From: Sphingobacteriia bacterium
GTDB taxonomy: Bacteria > Bacteroidota > Bacteroidia > Bacteroidales > UBA7960
Direction of reading: 5' to 3'
Length of the DNA stretch: 64,000 bases
Assembly (NCBI GenBank): GCA_011390785.1
Contig: JAABRR010000017.1
Span: forward strand, 1-64,000
In this document: in pieces, positions 37,733-47,483 of the stretch
Layout: every line of letters begins with the position of its first letter
Numbering within the stretch: position 1 is the stretch's first letter
Made by a program: the position numbers and the translations under genes
Notes under the pieces: model-generated
The model's input: only the letters and a program-made list of their open reading frames with translations
The model's database searches: none
Told to the model about the DNA's origin: nothing

Positions 37733-38980
37733 ATGCAAATCCCTAAGTATTCGTTTGGTGTTGGCGACAGGTTCGCCATGCAGGCAGAGGCCCAATTGAA
37801 AGCCATCCAGATGGCATCAGGCATTGGAGTAGAATTAACTCCGGTTTGGAATAAATCGAATCGTGAGCACATGACCATACACTCTGATCCGGAAGAAACC
37901 CGGGTTGCTATTGATAAGGCAATAAAAGACCTGGGCTGGGACAAGCCTTATTTTGCTGATGCTGATCATATCAATATGAGCAACGTTGATAAGTTTATTG
38001 ATCATTGCGATTTTTTCACCATCGATGTTGCCGATTATATTGGAAAAGCTGCATCTGATGAGGATATGGATGCTTTTGTAAAAGAAAATGATAATTATGC
38101 CGGTTATTTTACAGTACCGGGTATTCCTGATCCCATTTTGGTTTCTGTGGCCATGTTGAAAGATATAGCGCAAAAATTTTTATTTGCTGTTAAACAGGCA
38201 GGCATCATATACAGGCATATTGAGAGTAAAAAGGGTAAGGGCAATTTTGTTGCAGAAATAAGCATGGATGAAGTAGATGAAGCACAAAGTCCTATCGAAA
38301 TGTTCTTTATTTTGAGTGCCATAGCCGCAGAAGGCATTCCTGCTCAAACCATCGCACCCAAGTTTACCGGCAGGTTTAACAAGGGGATTGATTATGTGGG
38401 TGACCTGATTCAATTTGAGCAGGAATTTGAACAGGATTTACTGGTTCTGGATTATGCCATTAAAGAATTCGGATTGCCTGAAAATCTAAAACTCAGTGTG
38501 CATAGCGGGAGTGATAAATTCAGTATTTATCCCATTATGGGACGGTTGATCAAGAAGTATGACAAAGGGATACATGTAAAAACAGCGGGTACTACCTGGC
38601 TGGAAGAAGCCATCGGACTTTCTCTTGCCGGAGGCGAACCTCTGCAAATGATCAAGGATATTTACCGCGGTGGTCTTGACCGTTTCGATGAACTTTGCGG
38701 TCCATATGCCACGGTTATTGATATTGATAAATCTAAACTTCCTTATGCAGACGAAGTACAACAATGGGATGGGGAAACCCTTGCCAATACACTCAGGCAC
38801 ATTCCTGATCATCCGCAATTTAATCTGCATTTCAGGCAGTTAATGCATGTATCTTATAAATTAGCTGCTGAGTATAGCAATATTTATATTAACTTTCTGG
38901 CCGAAAACAAAGAACTGGTGGCAAAACAGGTAACAGAAAATATTTTCGACAGACACATAAAAAGACTGTTCAGTTTGTAA
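37733..38980 (+). CDS. uxaE: Tagaturonate/fructuronate epimerase
   Basis: 415 aa; KYSFGVGDRFAMQAEAQLKAI, PYFADADHINMSNVDKFI, LSVHSGSDKFSIYPIMGR, VKTAGTTWLEEAIGL; adjacent to uxaC. Confidence 0.9.
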   Translation: MQIPKYSFGVGDRFAMQAEAQLKAIQMASGIGVELTPVWNKSNREHMTIHSDPEETRVAIDKAIKDLGWDKPYFADADHINMSNVDKFIDHCDFFTIDVADYIGKAASDEDMDAFVKENDNYAGYFTVPGIPDPILVSVAMLKDIAQKFLFAVKQAGIIYRHIESKKGKGNFVAEISMDEVDEAQSPIEMFFILSAIAAEGIPAQTIAPKFTGRFNKGIDYVGDLIQFEQEFEQDLLVLDYAIKEFGLPENLKLSVHSGSDKFSIYPIMGRLIKKYDKGIHVKTAGTTWLEEAIGLSLAGGEPLQMIKDIYRGGLDRFDELCGPYATVIDIDKSKLPYADEVQQWDGETLANTLRHIPDHPQFNLHFRQLMHVSYKLAAEYSNIYINFLAENKELVAKQVTENIFDRHIKRLFSL

Positions 38981-39100
38981 ATCAGGAAAGTGTTGTGATG
39001 AGGAACCCATTTTAATTCATTTTTCTGTAGCCTTTTACCTTATTTCGTTAGTTGACTTCACAACTTTAATCCTGAACGAATCAATCAGGAACTAAAAAAA

Positions 39101-40507
39101 ATGATTATGAAAAGCTTTATGGACGAGAATTTTCTTCTGCAATCCAAAGCAGCAGAAGAGTTGTATCACGGGTATGCCAAAGATATGCCCATTATCGATT
39201 ATCACTGTCATTTGCCCCCTGAAGAGGTGGGTAACGACCGCCAGTTCGAAAACCTAACCAAAATATGGCTGGATGGCGATCACTACAAATGGCGTGCAAT
39301 GCGGGCGGCAGGTGTCGATGAGAAATACTGCACAGGTAATGCTTCTGATTATGAGAAGTTTGAAAAATGGGCCCAAACCGTTCCGCAAACTCTTCGCAAT
39401 CCTCTCTACCATTGGACACACATGGAATTGCGCCGCCCTTTTGGAATTAATAAGTTGTTGAATCCGGGCTCTGCAAAAGACATTTACGAAGAGGCCACAG
39501 CCAAACTCAATACCCCAGAATTTAGCGCACGAAATATTATGCGCAAAATGAAAGTGGAACTGGTATGCACAACAGATGATCCGATTGATAATCTTAAGCA
39601 TCATATCAAGGCCCGAAAAGATGGTTTTGAAGTAAAGGTTCTGCCTACCTGGCGGCCCGACAAAGCGATGATGGTTGAAAACCCGGAAAGCTTTAATGCC
39701 TATATTGAGAAGCTTGAGAAAGCATCGAAAACATCGATTACCAAATTTGATGATCTGATTGCTGCACTCAGAAAAAGACACGACTTTTTTCATGAAAATG
39801 GTTGCAGGCTTTCTGATCATGGACTGGAAACCATGTATGCCGAGGATTTTACAGATCATGAAATAAAGACCATATTTTCGAAAGTAAGATCGGGTAAGTT
39901 ACTTAATCCCAGCGATGTGATGAAATTTAAATCAGCCATGCTTATCCATTTTGCCATTATGGATCATGAAAAGGGATGGGTTCAGCAATTTCACCTGGGT
40001 GCTCTTAGAAATAATTCAACCCGCATGTTTAATCAACTGGGTGCCGATAAAGGATTTGATTCAATCGGAGATTTTGAAATAGCGAAACCTCTTTCGCGCT
40101 TTTTCGATAAGCTCGATCTTGGGAACCGTTTAACCAAAACTATTCTTTACAATCTCAACCCGCGAGATAATGAATTGATTGCCACCATGGTGGGGAATTT
40201 TAATGATGGCACCGTTGCCGGGAAAATGCAATTTGGCAGTGGCTGGTGGTTTCTCGATCAGAAAGATGGAATGATAAGGCAACTCAATGCTCTTTCCAGC
40301 CTGGGGCTCCTTAGCCGGTTTGTAGGTATGTTAACTGATTCCAGAAGCTTTCTTTCCTATCCAAGGCATGACTATTTCAGGCGTATTTTGTGCAATTTAC
40401 TGGGTGCTGACATGGAAAACGGCGAAATACCCAATGACTTTGATCTGGTTGGATCGATGGCAAAAGACATTAGCTATAACAATGCTAAAGAATATTTTGG
40501 TTTCTGA
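39101..40507 (+). CDS. uxaC: Glucuronate isomerase
   Basis: 468 aa; PIIDYHCHLPPEEV, ICTTDDPIDNL-type motif VCTTDDPIDNLKHH, GWVQQFHLGALRNNSTRMFNQLGADKGFDSIGD, LTDSRSFLSYPRHDYFRRILCN. Confidence 0.97.
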   Translation: MIMKSFMDENFLLQSKAAEELYHGYAKDMPIIDYHCHLPPEEVGNDRQFENLTKIWLDGDHYKWRAMRAAGVDEKYCTGNASDYEKFEKWAQTVPQTLRNPLYHWTHMELRRPFGINKLLNPGSAKDIYEEATAKLNTPEFSARNIMRKMKVELVCTTDDPIDNLKHHIKARKDGFEVKVLPTWRPDKAMMVENPESFNAYIEKLEKASKTSITKFDDLIAALRKRHDFFHENGCRLSDHGLETMYAEDFTDHEIKTIFSKVRSGKLLNPSDVMKFKSAMLIHFAIMDHEKGWVQQFHLGALRNNSTRMFNQLGADKGFDSIGDFEIAKPLSRFFDKLDLGNRLTKTILYNLNPRDNELIATMVGNFNDGTVAGKMQFGSGWWFLDQKDGMIRQLNALSSLGLLSRFVGMLTDSRSFLSYPRHDYFRRILCNLLGADMENGEIPNDFDLVGSMAKDISYNNAKEYFGF

Positions 40508-40567
40508 TTACCAATAAAGGTTAGATAAATTCTTTTTTATTCAGATTATAAACTATTTAAAGTATTA

Positions 40568-41434
40568 ATGAAAAATTACATGAAAAAGCACGTAATATTA
40601 TTATTAGCTATGTTTGCCATTCTGGCAAGTGCCTGCAATCAGGAACCCAAACCCCTTGTGCCCGATGTAGGAGTTGTTTCATATACTTTCCGGAATCAGT
40701 TTCAGGAGGATGTACCTGGCACTCTGGATATGATCAAGGAAATGGGATTTACCAACATCGAATTTTCCAATCTTTTTGGGCAAACTGCTGAAGACCTTCG
40801 CAAGATGCTTGATGAAAGAGACCTGGTATGCACTTCTTATGGCGTGAGTTATGATAAGCTTCGAGATGAAACCCAGAGTGTGGTAGCTGAAGCAAAAACC
40901 CTTGGAGCCAAATATGTTAGGATTGCCTGGATTCCCCACGAGCCGCGGGGCGAATTTAGCCTGGAAGCTGCCAATGATGCCATTGAAGTTTTTAATACTG
41001 CCGGAAAGTATTTGAGTGAGCAGGGGCTTTATTTCTGCTATCATAATCATGGTTATGAATTCAGACCTTATGGTGACGGGACGTTCTTTGATTATATCGT
41101 TGAGAATACCAATCCTGATTATGTAAGCTTTGAAATGGATATTCTATGGGTTGCACATCCTGGTGCCGATCCGGTGGCTTTATTGGAAAAGTATCCTGAA
41201 AGATTTAGGCTGATCCATCTTAAAGATTTGAAGAAGGGCGTTGAAGGAGATTTTTCTGGTGGAACTCCCAAAGAAAATGATGTTGTGCTGGGGACAGGGC
41301 AGATTGATATTCCTGCTGTTTTGCGCGCAGCACAAAAAACCAATGTGGAGCATTATTACATTGAGGATGAAAGCCCGGATGTTATTGACCGTGTTCCTGT
41401 TAGCAGAAGCTATATTTTGGGTATTACCGAATAA
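40568..41434 (+). CDS. TIM-barrel sugar isomerase/epimerase-like lipoprotein
   Basis: 288 aa; lipobox LASAC; GVVSYTFRNQF, YFCYHNHGYEF, VSFEMDILWVAHPGADPVALLEKYPERFRLIHLKDLKKG. Confidence 0.9.
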   Translation: MKNYMKKHVILLLAMFAILASACNQEPKPLVPDVGVVSYTFRNQFQEDVPGTLDMIKEMGFTNIEFSNLFGQTAEDLRKMLDERDLVCTSYGVSYDKLRDETQSVVAEAKTLGAKYVRIAWIPHEPRGEFSLEAANDAIEVFNTAGKYLSEQGLYFCYHNHGYEFRPYGDGTFFDYIVENTNPDYVSFEMDILWVAHPGADPVALLEKYPERFRLIHLKDLKKGVEGDFSGGTPKENDVVLGTGQIDIPAVLRAAQKTNVEHYYIEDESPDVIDRVPVSRSYILGITE

Positions 41435-41475
41435 AATTTCCTGTAAACCTGATAGATTTTTGGCAGTAACAATGA

Positions 41476-42180
41476 TTACTTTAACCTGCCGTGATACTTT
41501 TTCAGGTAATATTTGCTGAAAGAATGAAAAAGGTTGATGTCGTCCTTATCAAGGAGCATCAACCTTTCCATTATGCGGGAGTAAATAAGGTTATCGGGCT
41601 GCATTTCTACATCAGCAAGTATCTGGGCAGCTTTCTCTTTAATAATGGGGAGTTCAGGTTCAACGGGTTTTTGGGTGGTTTTTTTCTTAATATTCAATAT
41701 AAGCTTACTAAGGTATGTAGCATATACCATTACTGATTGAGCAAGGTTAAGCGATGGATATTTTTTGAACATGGGGATTGTTGAGAGCATATCGCACATA
41801 GCCAGTTGCTCATTACTAAGGCCCGACTCTTCCCCTCCAAATATTAATGCCACCTTATTTATAGTATTTCCTTTGGCTGTAATTATTTCCGGTAATTCTT
41901 CTGCCAGGTGGTAATTTTGAGCAATACTTCTTTTTTTTGCTGTAGAGCCAATGATAAGATCAAAATCGATAATGGCATCAGATAAGTGTGAAAACACACA
42001 TGCATTTTCAAGGATATCGAGTGATGCGTGTGCTGTTGCTTTTGATTTTTCTCCCAGATGATTGGCAAGTGGAGCCACCAGGAAAAGATTGAAAATCCCC
42101 ATCGTTTTTAAGGCTCTGGCGGCAGCTCCAATATTTTCTTCTCGTGCAGGGTTAACAAGAATGAATGTTAATTCAGGCAA
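41476..42180 (-). CDS. SpoU/TrmH-type RNA methyltransferase (TrmJ-like)
   Basis: 234 aa; FILVNPAREENIGAAARALKTMGIFNLFLV, LIFGGEESGLSNEQLAMCDMLSTIPMFKKYPSLNLAQSVMVYAT. Confidence 0.92.
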   Translation of the reverse strand: MPELTFILVNPAREENIGAAARALKTMGIFNLFLVAPLANHLGEKSKATAHASLDILENACVFSHLSDAIIDFDLIIGSTAKKRSIAQNYHLAEELPEIITAKGNTINKVALIFGGEESGLSNEQLAMCDMLSTIPMFKKYPSLNLAQSVMVYATYLSKLILNIKKKTTQKPVEPELPIIKEKAAQILADVEMQPDNLIYSRIMERLMLLDKDDINLFHSFSKYYLKKYHGRLK

Positions 42181-42256
42181 TGCTAAATATTTCTTGATGG
42201 ATTATTCTAAGTATTTCAAACCGGATGTTAAAAGTTATTGGTAATCTTGTTCGTAG

Positions 42257-42982
42257 TTATTTACGTTGATTGATTACCTTCAAATAGCGGTCGCGTATTT
42301 CTTTTAGCTGATCAACTGTAAGATTCTCTCTGAAAACCCGGACAAGCTCTACAATATTTCCTTTTTCCATAAATGCAGCTCTTGCAGCATCAAAAAACAG
42401 CAACGATGTATCAAATTTTACTTCCTGGGTAACAGATCTAAACTCTTGCCAAGTTAAGCAATCATGAATTTCAAAAAATCCTCTATGATCATTTTCTCCA
42501 CCCTTGTAGAGCCCATCTATCAGGGGAATGATCTCCATAAATTTGCAGAGATAAATCATTCCCATTTGATTTTGAATCTTGCGATTGATTTTCTTTAACC
42601 TAATATTGTTTTTTTCAAATAATTCCTGAACCGTATGTATTTGGTTGTATCGTTTTAGGTTATGCATTCTGATTACATGATAATTCTCCTGCGCCACAGT
42701 AATGTTTCCGGGGGTTGCATCGAGATTTGGATAGCAATTAGACTTAATACTTTTTATAACCCGAAATAGTTGTTCCTGGTTATAAAACTGATCGAGTACC
42801 CAATAAAGATGTTCCGGTTTGTCTTCGCGCGGCTGGTCTGCATAATAACCAAAGAAAGGAGCAGTTGATTCCAGTATCATAATGTTAAGATCCAGGTTGG
42901 GGTCGTTTACAATAGATAAAGGTTCTTCTTTAGTAACCCAGCCAAATCTTTCAAATGCGATTTGTGTATTTATTGATTCCAT
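42257..42982 (-). CDS. Conserved-looking protein of unknown function
   Basis: Intact 241 aa ORF in intergenic-free context; family not recognised. Confidence 0.65.
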   Translation of the reverse strand: MESINTQIAFERFGWVTKEEPLSIVNDPNLDLNIMILESTAPFFGYYADQPREDKPEHLYWVLDQFYNQEQLFRVIKSIKSNCYPNLDATPGNITVAQENYHVIRMHNLKRYNQIHTVQELFEKNNIRLKKINRKIQNQMGMIYLCKFMEIIPLIDGLYKGGENDHRGFFEIHDCLTWQEFRSVTQEVKFDTSLLFFDAARAAFMEKGNIVELVRVFRENLTVDQLKEIRDRYLKVINQRK

Positions 42983-43045
42983 TTTTTTGGGTATTTAGAG
43001 ATTCCTCAAGGGTTAATTAAATGCAAACATTAGATGGTTAGAAAA

Positions 43046-43100
43046 AACTGATTAATTAGGGAGATTGTTAAATATGGGAAAACTCCCTAATTAATCAGTT
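43046..43100 (-). terminator. Long A/T-rich terminator of mscS-like gene
   Basis: 18-bp perfect inverted repeat AACTGATTAATTAGGGAG/CTCCCTAATTAATCAGTT followed on minus strand by TTTTTTC. Confidence 0.85.
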
Positions 43101-43115
43101 AAGCTATTATATTCA

Positions 43116-43925
43116 CTACTTCTGATTGTGAACATGAACATCCATTTGTGGAAAAGGAATATTAATGCCTTCTTCAGCAAATGTTTTGTAAACTTTTTCA
43201 TTCATATCGAACTTCACAGCCCAGTAGTCGGATGCATTTACCCAAACACGAACAGTAAGATTTACAGAACTATCTGCCAGTTCGCCCAGTACAATAAAAG
43301 GTTCTGGAGCTGCATGAATACGTTCATCAGCCTTAATCAATTTAAGCAAAACATCTTTTGCCTTGTCAAAATCATCTCCATAAGCAATTCCGAATGACCA
43401 ATCAACACGGCGGATTTCCTCAGCTGAATAATTTGTTAAAGAGCTTGTAGACAATTCTGAATTGGGAATGATTATAGTCACATTATCAGGTGTTTTGAGT
43501 ATGGTAACAAAAATCTGAATTTCCCTTACGGTGCCGGAATGCCCTGCTCCGGTAATATAATCACCTACTTTGTAAGGCTTGAAAATAAGAATGATAACCC
43601 CTCCGGCAAAATTCTGAAGTGTACCCGATAAAGCCAAACCGACAGCCAAACCGGCGGCACCAAGAATGGCAATAAAAGAAGTCATTTGAATGCCAAGCAT
43701 CCCCATTACACTTATAACCAGCAAAATTTTCAATAGCGTGGTTATTAAAGATCCAAGAAACGGCCTCAATGAGGGATCTACATTCCGTTTTTCAAAGCTC
43801 TTCCTAAGCCATTTTGAAAACCAACCAATCACTTGGAGACCAACCAACAATACAATAATAGCCCCGATGAGCCTAGGCCCCCATGATAAGGCCAAATCTA
43901 ATAAATCTGTTCTTAAGAAATCCAT
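43116..43925 (-). CDS. MscS-family small-conductance mechanosensitive channel
   Basis: 269 aa; AILGAAGLAVGLALSGTLQNFAGGVIILIFKPYKVGDYITGAGHSGTVREIQIFVTILKTPDNVTIIIPNS. Confidence 0.95.
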   Translation of the reverse strand: MDFLRTDLLDLALSWGPRLIGAIIVLLVGLQVIGWFSKWLRKSFEKRNVDPSLRPFLGSLITTLLKILLVISVMGMLGIQMTSFIAILGAAGLAVGLALSGTLQNFAGGVIILIFKPYKVGDYITGAGHSGTVREIQIFVTILKTPDNVTIIIPNSELSTSSLTNYSAEEIRRVDWSFGIAYGDDFDKAKDVLLKLIKADERIHAAPEPFIVLGELADSSVNLTVRVWVNASDYWAVKFDMNEKVYKTFAEEGINIPFPQMDVHVHNQK

Positions 43926-44023
43926 AGTTTCTGTTATTTTTAAATTTTTTAATTTGTGATAAGTAATTATAATAATACCTTAAAATTAGTAATAAAATTT
44001 GTAAACTGTTAAAATATGTAGAC

Positions 44024-44059
44024 AAAAAAAGGTGCTTACGTTAAAAGAAGCACCTTTTT
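44024..44059. terminator. Terminator downstream of the DUF5689/TonB operon
   Basis: AAAAAAAGGTGCTT/AAGCACCTTTTT hairpin with A/T tracts on both sides. Confidence 0.8.
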
Positions 44060-44162
44060 GAAGATTATTAACAAAAGTAAGATGAAAGCAAGTTACAGGG
44101 TATATTAAAAACCTGAAACCTTGTAAAAATAGATTTAAATTGAATTTGCTGTTTTAATGATG

Positions 44163-45419
44163 TTAAATTTCATCTGCCAATACTGAAATCCGGCTAACCT
44201 GCCAACCACTGGCAGATGAAGTACTACTTGTGTATTTTAGAGCAACATGAATTGTTTGCCCATCAAACTGTGTAACATCAATATCTCCGCTATTAACATA
44301 GGTCCAGTTGTTTCCGGGTGGGCGTGAAAAGCCTGTTATATTTACCCATGTTCCGGATGCTGTAGGATCGCCACTTTCATAATCTGTAGCTATCAATACC
44401 TGCAAGTCATCATATGAAGAAATAAAATTAATAGCTTCACGAATTTGTAAGATGGCATTTTGGTAGTTTGAAAGATCAATTTGGGGTGAAACCAGCCAGT
44501 CTTCGTTGGCTACAGCACCCCCTGCAAACCCATTGATGTAGGCAGAACCGTCATCAAAGGTAACATGACTCCATGTTTGGGCACCAAGTATATTGTGCGC
44601 TGTAAACGAGCCCAGACCATTATCGAAGTTTTCTTCAAATACTTTTACACCAGTTTCCGCAATGTCGCAACGCTCATTATTCATTTCAAGTTCTGATGGA
44701 TCGCGTACCACCATTTGCCATATATCGCGATATTGTGTTACAATGCCAATAAATTCTCCGTTGCCATCGGGTAGCATATCGTTGGCAAAATCAGCATAGC
44801 CACTGGTTCTGACAATTATGGTGTTGTTGCTGCAATCTTGCAGGGTGCGGTTCAGGGTTGTAAGATTAAAACCATCAGCCCAGGTTTCTCCCATTTCAGT
44901 TTCCAGGAACTGTGCGTTTTCAATTTTTACCAGTCGGGCCTGGTGATTTCCTTCTAAGATTTGCCTAATGGTAACCAGTTCTGGTTCCTTTCGTACATTT
45001 CTTTCCTGAATAACAATCCTTACCGGTCCATCAACAGAGTCGAGCTGGAGCATATTGTTGAAATAGCTAAGAATGCTGCCATTTAGGGCAATCCTTATGG
45101 AGTCTCCTTCTGAAATATCGGCACTCACATTCATACGAAGGTTAACGCCACCTGTAGTATCTTCAATATACGCTTGCCGGTATATGTTCCCATTTTTCTC
45201 ATCCATGGTAACAACGGCAAACAATTGCTTCCCTGATTCTACAAACCGATGGGTTTCCCCAGGTTCAATCATTTCTCTCAATTGGCCCAGGGTAACAATG
45301 CTGTCAGGAGAAATAACTGCCATAGGTGGAATATCCGGTTCTTCTTCGGTGCAGCTTCCTAAACCTGTAATTAGGGTAATGAGAAGGGTTAATTTCAATA
45401 TCTTTTTGTAAAATATCAT
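44163..45419 (-). CDS. DUF5689-like lipoprotein with OB-fold-like N-domain and C-terminal choice-of-anchor-J-like domain
   Basis: 418 aa; lipobox GLGSC; NIYRQAYIEDTTGGVNLRMN...GDSIRIALNGSILSYFNNMLQLDSV; C-term ENFDNGLGSFTAHNILGAQTWSHV...EDWLVSPQIDLS. Confidence 0.75.
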   Translation of the reverse strand: MIFYKKILKLTLLITLITGLGSCTEEEPDIPPMAVISPDSIVTLGQLREMIEPGETHRFVESGKQLFAVVTMDEKNGNIYRQAYIEDTTGGVNLRMNVSADISEGDSIRIALNGSILSYFNNMLQLDSVDGPVRIVIQERNVRKEPELVTIRQILEGNHQARLVKIENAQFLETEMGETWADGFNLTTLNRTLQDCSNNTIIVRTSGYADFANDMLPDGNGEFIGIVTQYRDIWQMVVRDPSELEMNNERCDIAETGVKVFEENFDNGLGSFTAHNILGAQTWSHVTFDDGSAYINGFAGGAVANEDWLVSPQIDLSNYQNAILQIREAINFISSYDDLQVLIATDYESGDPTASGTWVNITGFSRPPGNNWTYVNSGDIDVTQFDGQTIHVALKYTSSTSSASGWQVSRISVLADEI

Positions 45420-45443
45420 GATGGTTTATTTTTAATTTCCTTA

Positions 45444-47429
45444 TTAATCTATATCATTCAAATTGCGAATGGCAATTTGTGCCACATCAAATACAGTAAC
45501 AATAGCTGTTATCGTAACAGCTCCTGAAGGTACGGCCGATGAAGCAAAGGACGCATCGCTACGGGTAAACATTACAATGCTGCCAGACGAATCGGTAATG
45601 GTGGTATTTCCATTAAAGGTTGAAGACCCTGTTATGGTGGCATCAACAATTCGAACCAGCGTTGATTCAAATGTCTGCATGTTGTTCTTCAGGTTTTGAA
45701 TAGTTGTTTCAACAGGCTCAATGGTGTTTCCGCTGCTTAGCAGCTGTGCATTACCATTGGGGATATTGTTAATCTGTAGCAGGCCTCTGAATTCCGAGAG
45801 TTCAATATTCCCAACCGAGATTCTTACTTTATCGCCAAGCTTGTAAGAACTGTTGGCTGAAAACCTTAGGGCTATACCCCCGGTTTCATCCTGAATGTAA
45901 GCATTTCTGGCAGTTATATTGTCATTGTCAATATCAGAAATAATAATACCTTCTATAGATTTGTTGGCAGGGGCGGTTGTAGCGCCATCTTCAAATAAAT
46001 TGCGAAGATTTGCCAGTGTGATAAGGTCTGCCTGCCCCGGATCATATTCGCCTACATATTCCAGGTCGTTGAGACTTCTGAGTTGTAACTGCACACCATT
46101 AAAATAGGAAGCAATGGCCACCATGTTATAAACACCTTCAGTAACGGGTGCCTCGGCAAAGGAAGCCCAGTCGTAGGTTCTTAACACTACTGTGCCGGTG
46201 CCATCACTGATGCTGATATTACCCTCAAAAGTTGCCGTTGGGGGGATGACTACATTGTCAATATAAACCAGTGTTGACTCAAAGTCTTCAAAATTATTGG
46301 TAAGGTTTAGCAGTGTAGTGGGGGTGGGGGCTGGCACTTCGGCCTGACCCATAACATAACCATTGCCCAGGGGAATATTGTTGACCTGTAAAAGTCCGGC
46401 GTATCTTTCAATAGGCAAGCTTCCCACTAAAACACGCAGGTTATCGCCCAGATTGAAATCGTGGAAGTTGGCAAATCTGAGGGCGATTCCATCACCATCT
46501 TCGTCCATTAAGAAAAGGTTTTGGCCGGGATGATTATCATACTCCAGATCAGAAATAACAACCCCTTCGAGGCGTTTATTGGCTGGAATTGAAGAAGCTC
46601 CCTGGGCCTGCAATTCTCTAATTTGGGAAATGGTAATAATTTCCATACCTTCACCCGGTTCGGGGCATCTTTCACCATCCATTTCAACTTCATCCATATG
46701 CCTAATGAAAAGCTGGCGATCGTCTCTGAACCGGGCAAGGATGGCCACAATACTTCCGTTACCTGCTGGTACAGTCTGATTGGCAAATCTTGCATAACCG
46801 CTTGTTCTGACAATGATTTCGTTGCCCGTACAATCGCGCAAAATACGATTCATACTCAGTAATTTGGCACTATCAGCCAGCGTTTGGCCCAACTCATTCT
46901 GGTGAAATTCTACTCCTTCGAGCCGAATCAGTTTCCCCTGCATGGAAGGGTTGGTCATAAGGGTATTGATATCGGTGAGTTCGGGTTCCACTATCTTTTG
47001 GGTGCCAAGTTTCACCACATTGTTTCCTACATGAACTGAATCAATTTGCAGCATATTCTCATAAGCACCCAGACGGGTTCCTTTTAGGTTAATTCTTACC
47101 GAATCGCCTTCATACAATCCGCCGGGCGACATTAACCTAAGACTAACTGCTGCTGTTTCATCCTGAAGAAATGCAGTGCGGTAAATATTCCCTGAATTAC
47201 CATCCATGGTAATAACCCCAAAAACGGAAACGTCTTCAGTAAATTTTACAGGAAGTGTATTGTTGTCAATATGCAATTGCCTTAGATCGGCAATGGTGTT
47301 AATCTCGCCCACCGGAATATTGGCTGGTTCAGGAATATCGAACTCCTGATCAACACAAGCGGTTACAAGGAGCAATATAAAAACAATAAGAACTGATAAC
47401 CCTGATGTTTTTTTTAATATTTTATTCAT
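45444..47429 (-). CDS. DUF5689-like lipoprotein with three OB-fold-like repeats
   Basis: 661 aa; lipobox LVTAC; repeated pattern GVI(T/I)xD..(G)N..(R)(T)A(F/Y)(L/I)QDETxxIxLRx...GDxVRIxxGxxxLxxYxGLLQINxI. Confidence 0.75.
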   Translation of the reverse strand: MNKILKKTSGLSVLIVFILLLVTACVDQEFDIPEPANIPVGEINTIADLRQLHIDNNTLPVKFTEDVSVFGVITMDGNSGNIYRTAFLQDETAAVSLRLMSPGGLYEGDSVRINLKGTRLGAYENMLQIDSVHVGNNVVKLGTQKIVEPELTDINTLMTNPSMQGKLIRLEGVEFHQNELGQTLADSAKLLSMNRILRDCTGNEIIVRTSGYARFANQTVPAGNGSIVAILARFRDDRQLFIRHMDEVEMDGERCPEPGEGMEIITISQIRELQAQGASSIPANKRLEGVVISDLEYDNHPGQNLFLMDEDGDGIALRFANFHDFNLGDNLRVLVGSLPIERYAGLLQVNNIPLGNGYVMGQAEVPAPTPTTLLNLTNNFEDFESTLVYIDNVVIPPTATFEGNISISDGTGTVVLRTYDWASFAEAPVTEGVYNMVAIASYFNGVQLQLRSLNDLEYVGEYDPGQADLITLANLRNLFEDGATTAPANKSIEGIIISDIDNDNITARNAYIQDETGGIALRFSANSSYKLGDKVRISVGNIELSEFRGLLQINNIPNGNAQLLSSGNTIEPVETTIQNLKNNMQTFESTLVRIVDATITGSSTFNGNTTITDSSGSIVMFTRSDASFASSAVPSGAVTITAIVTVFDVAQIAIRNLNDID

Positions 47430-47483
47430 TGGTTGTTATTTTTCATTTAATATTTTCCTGGCTTTACAAAAAATTAAGTTGGT

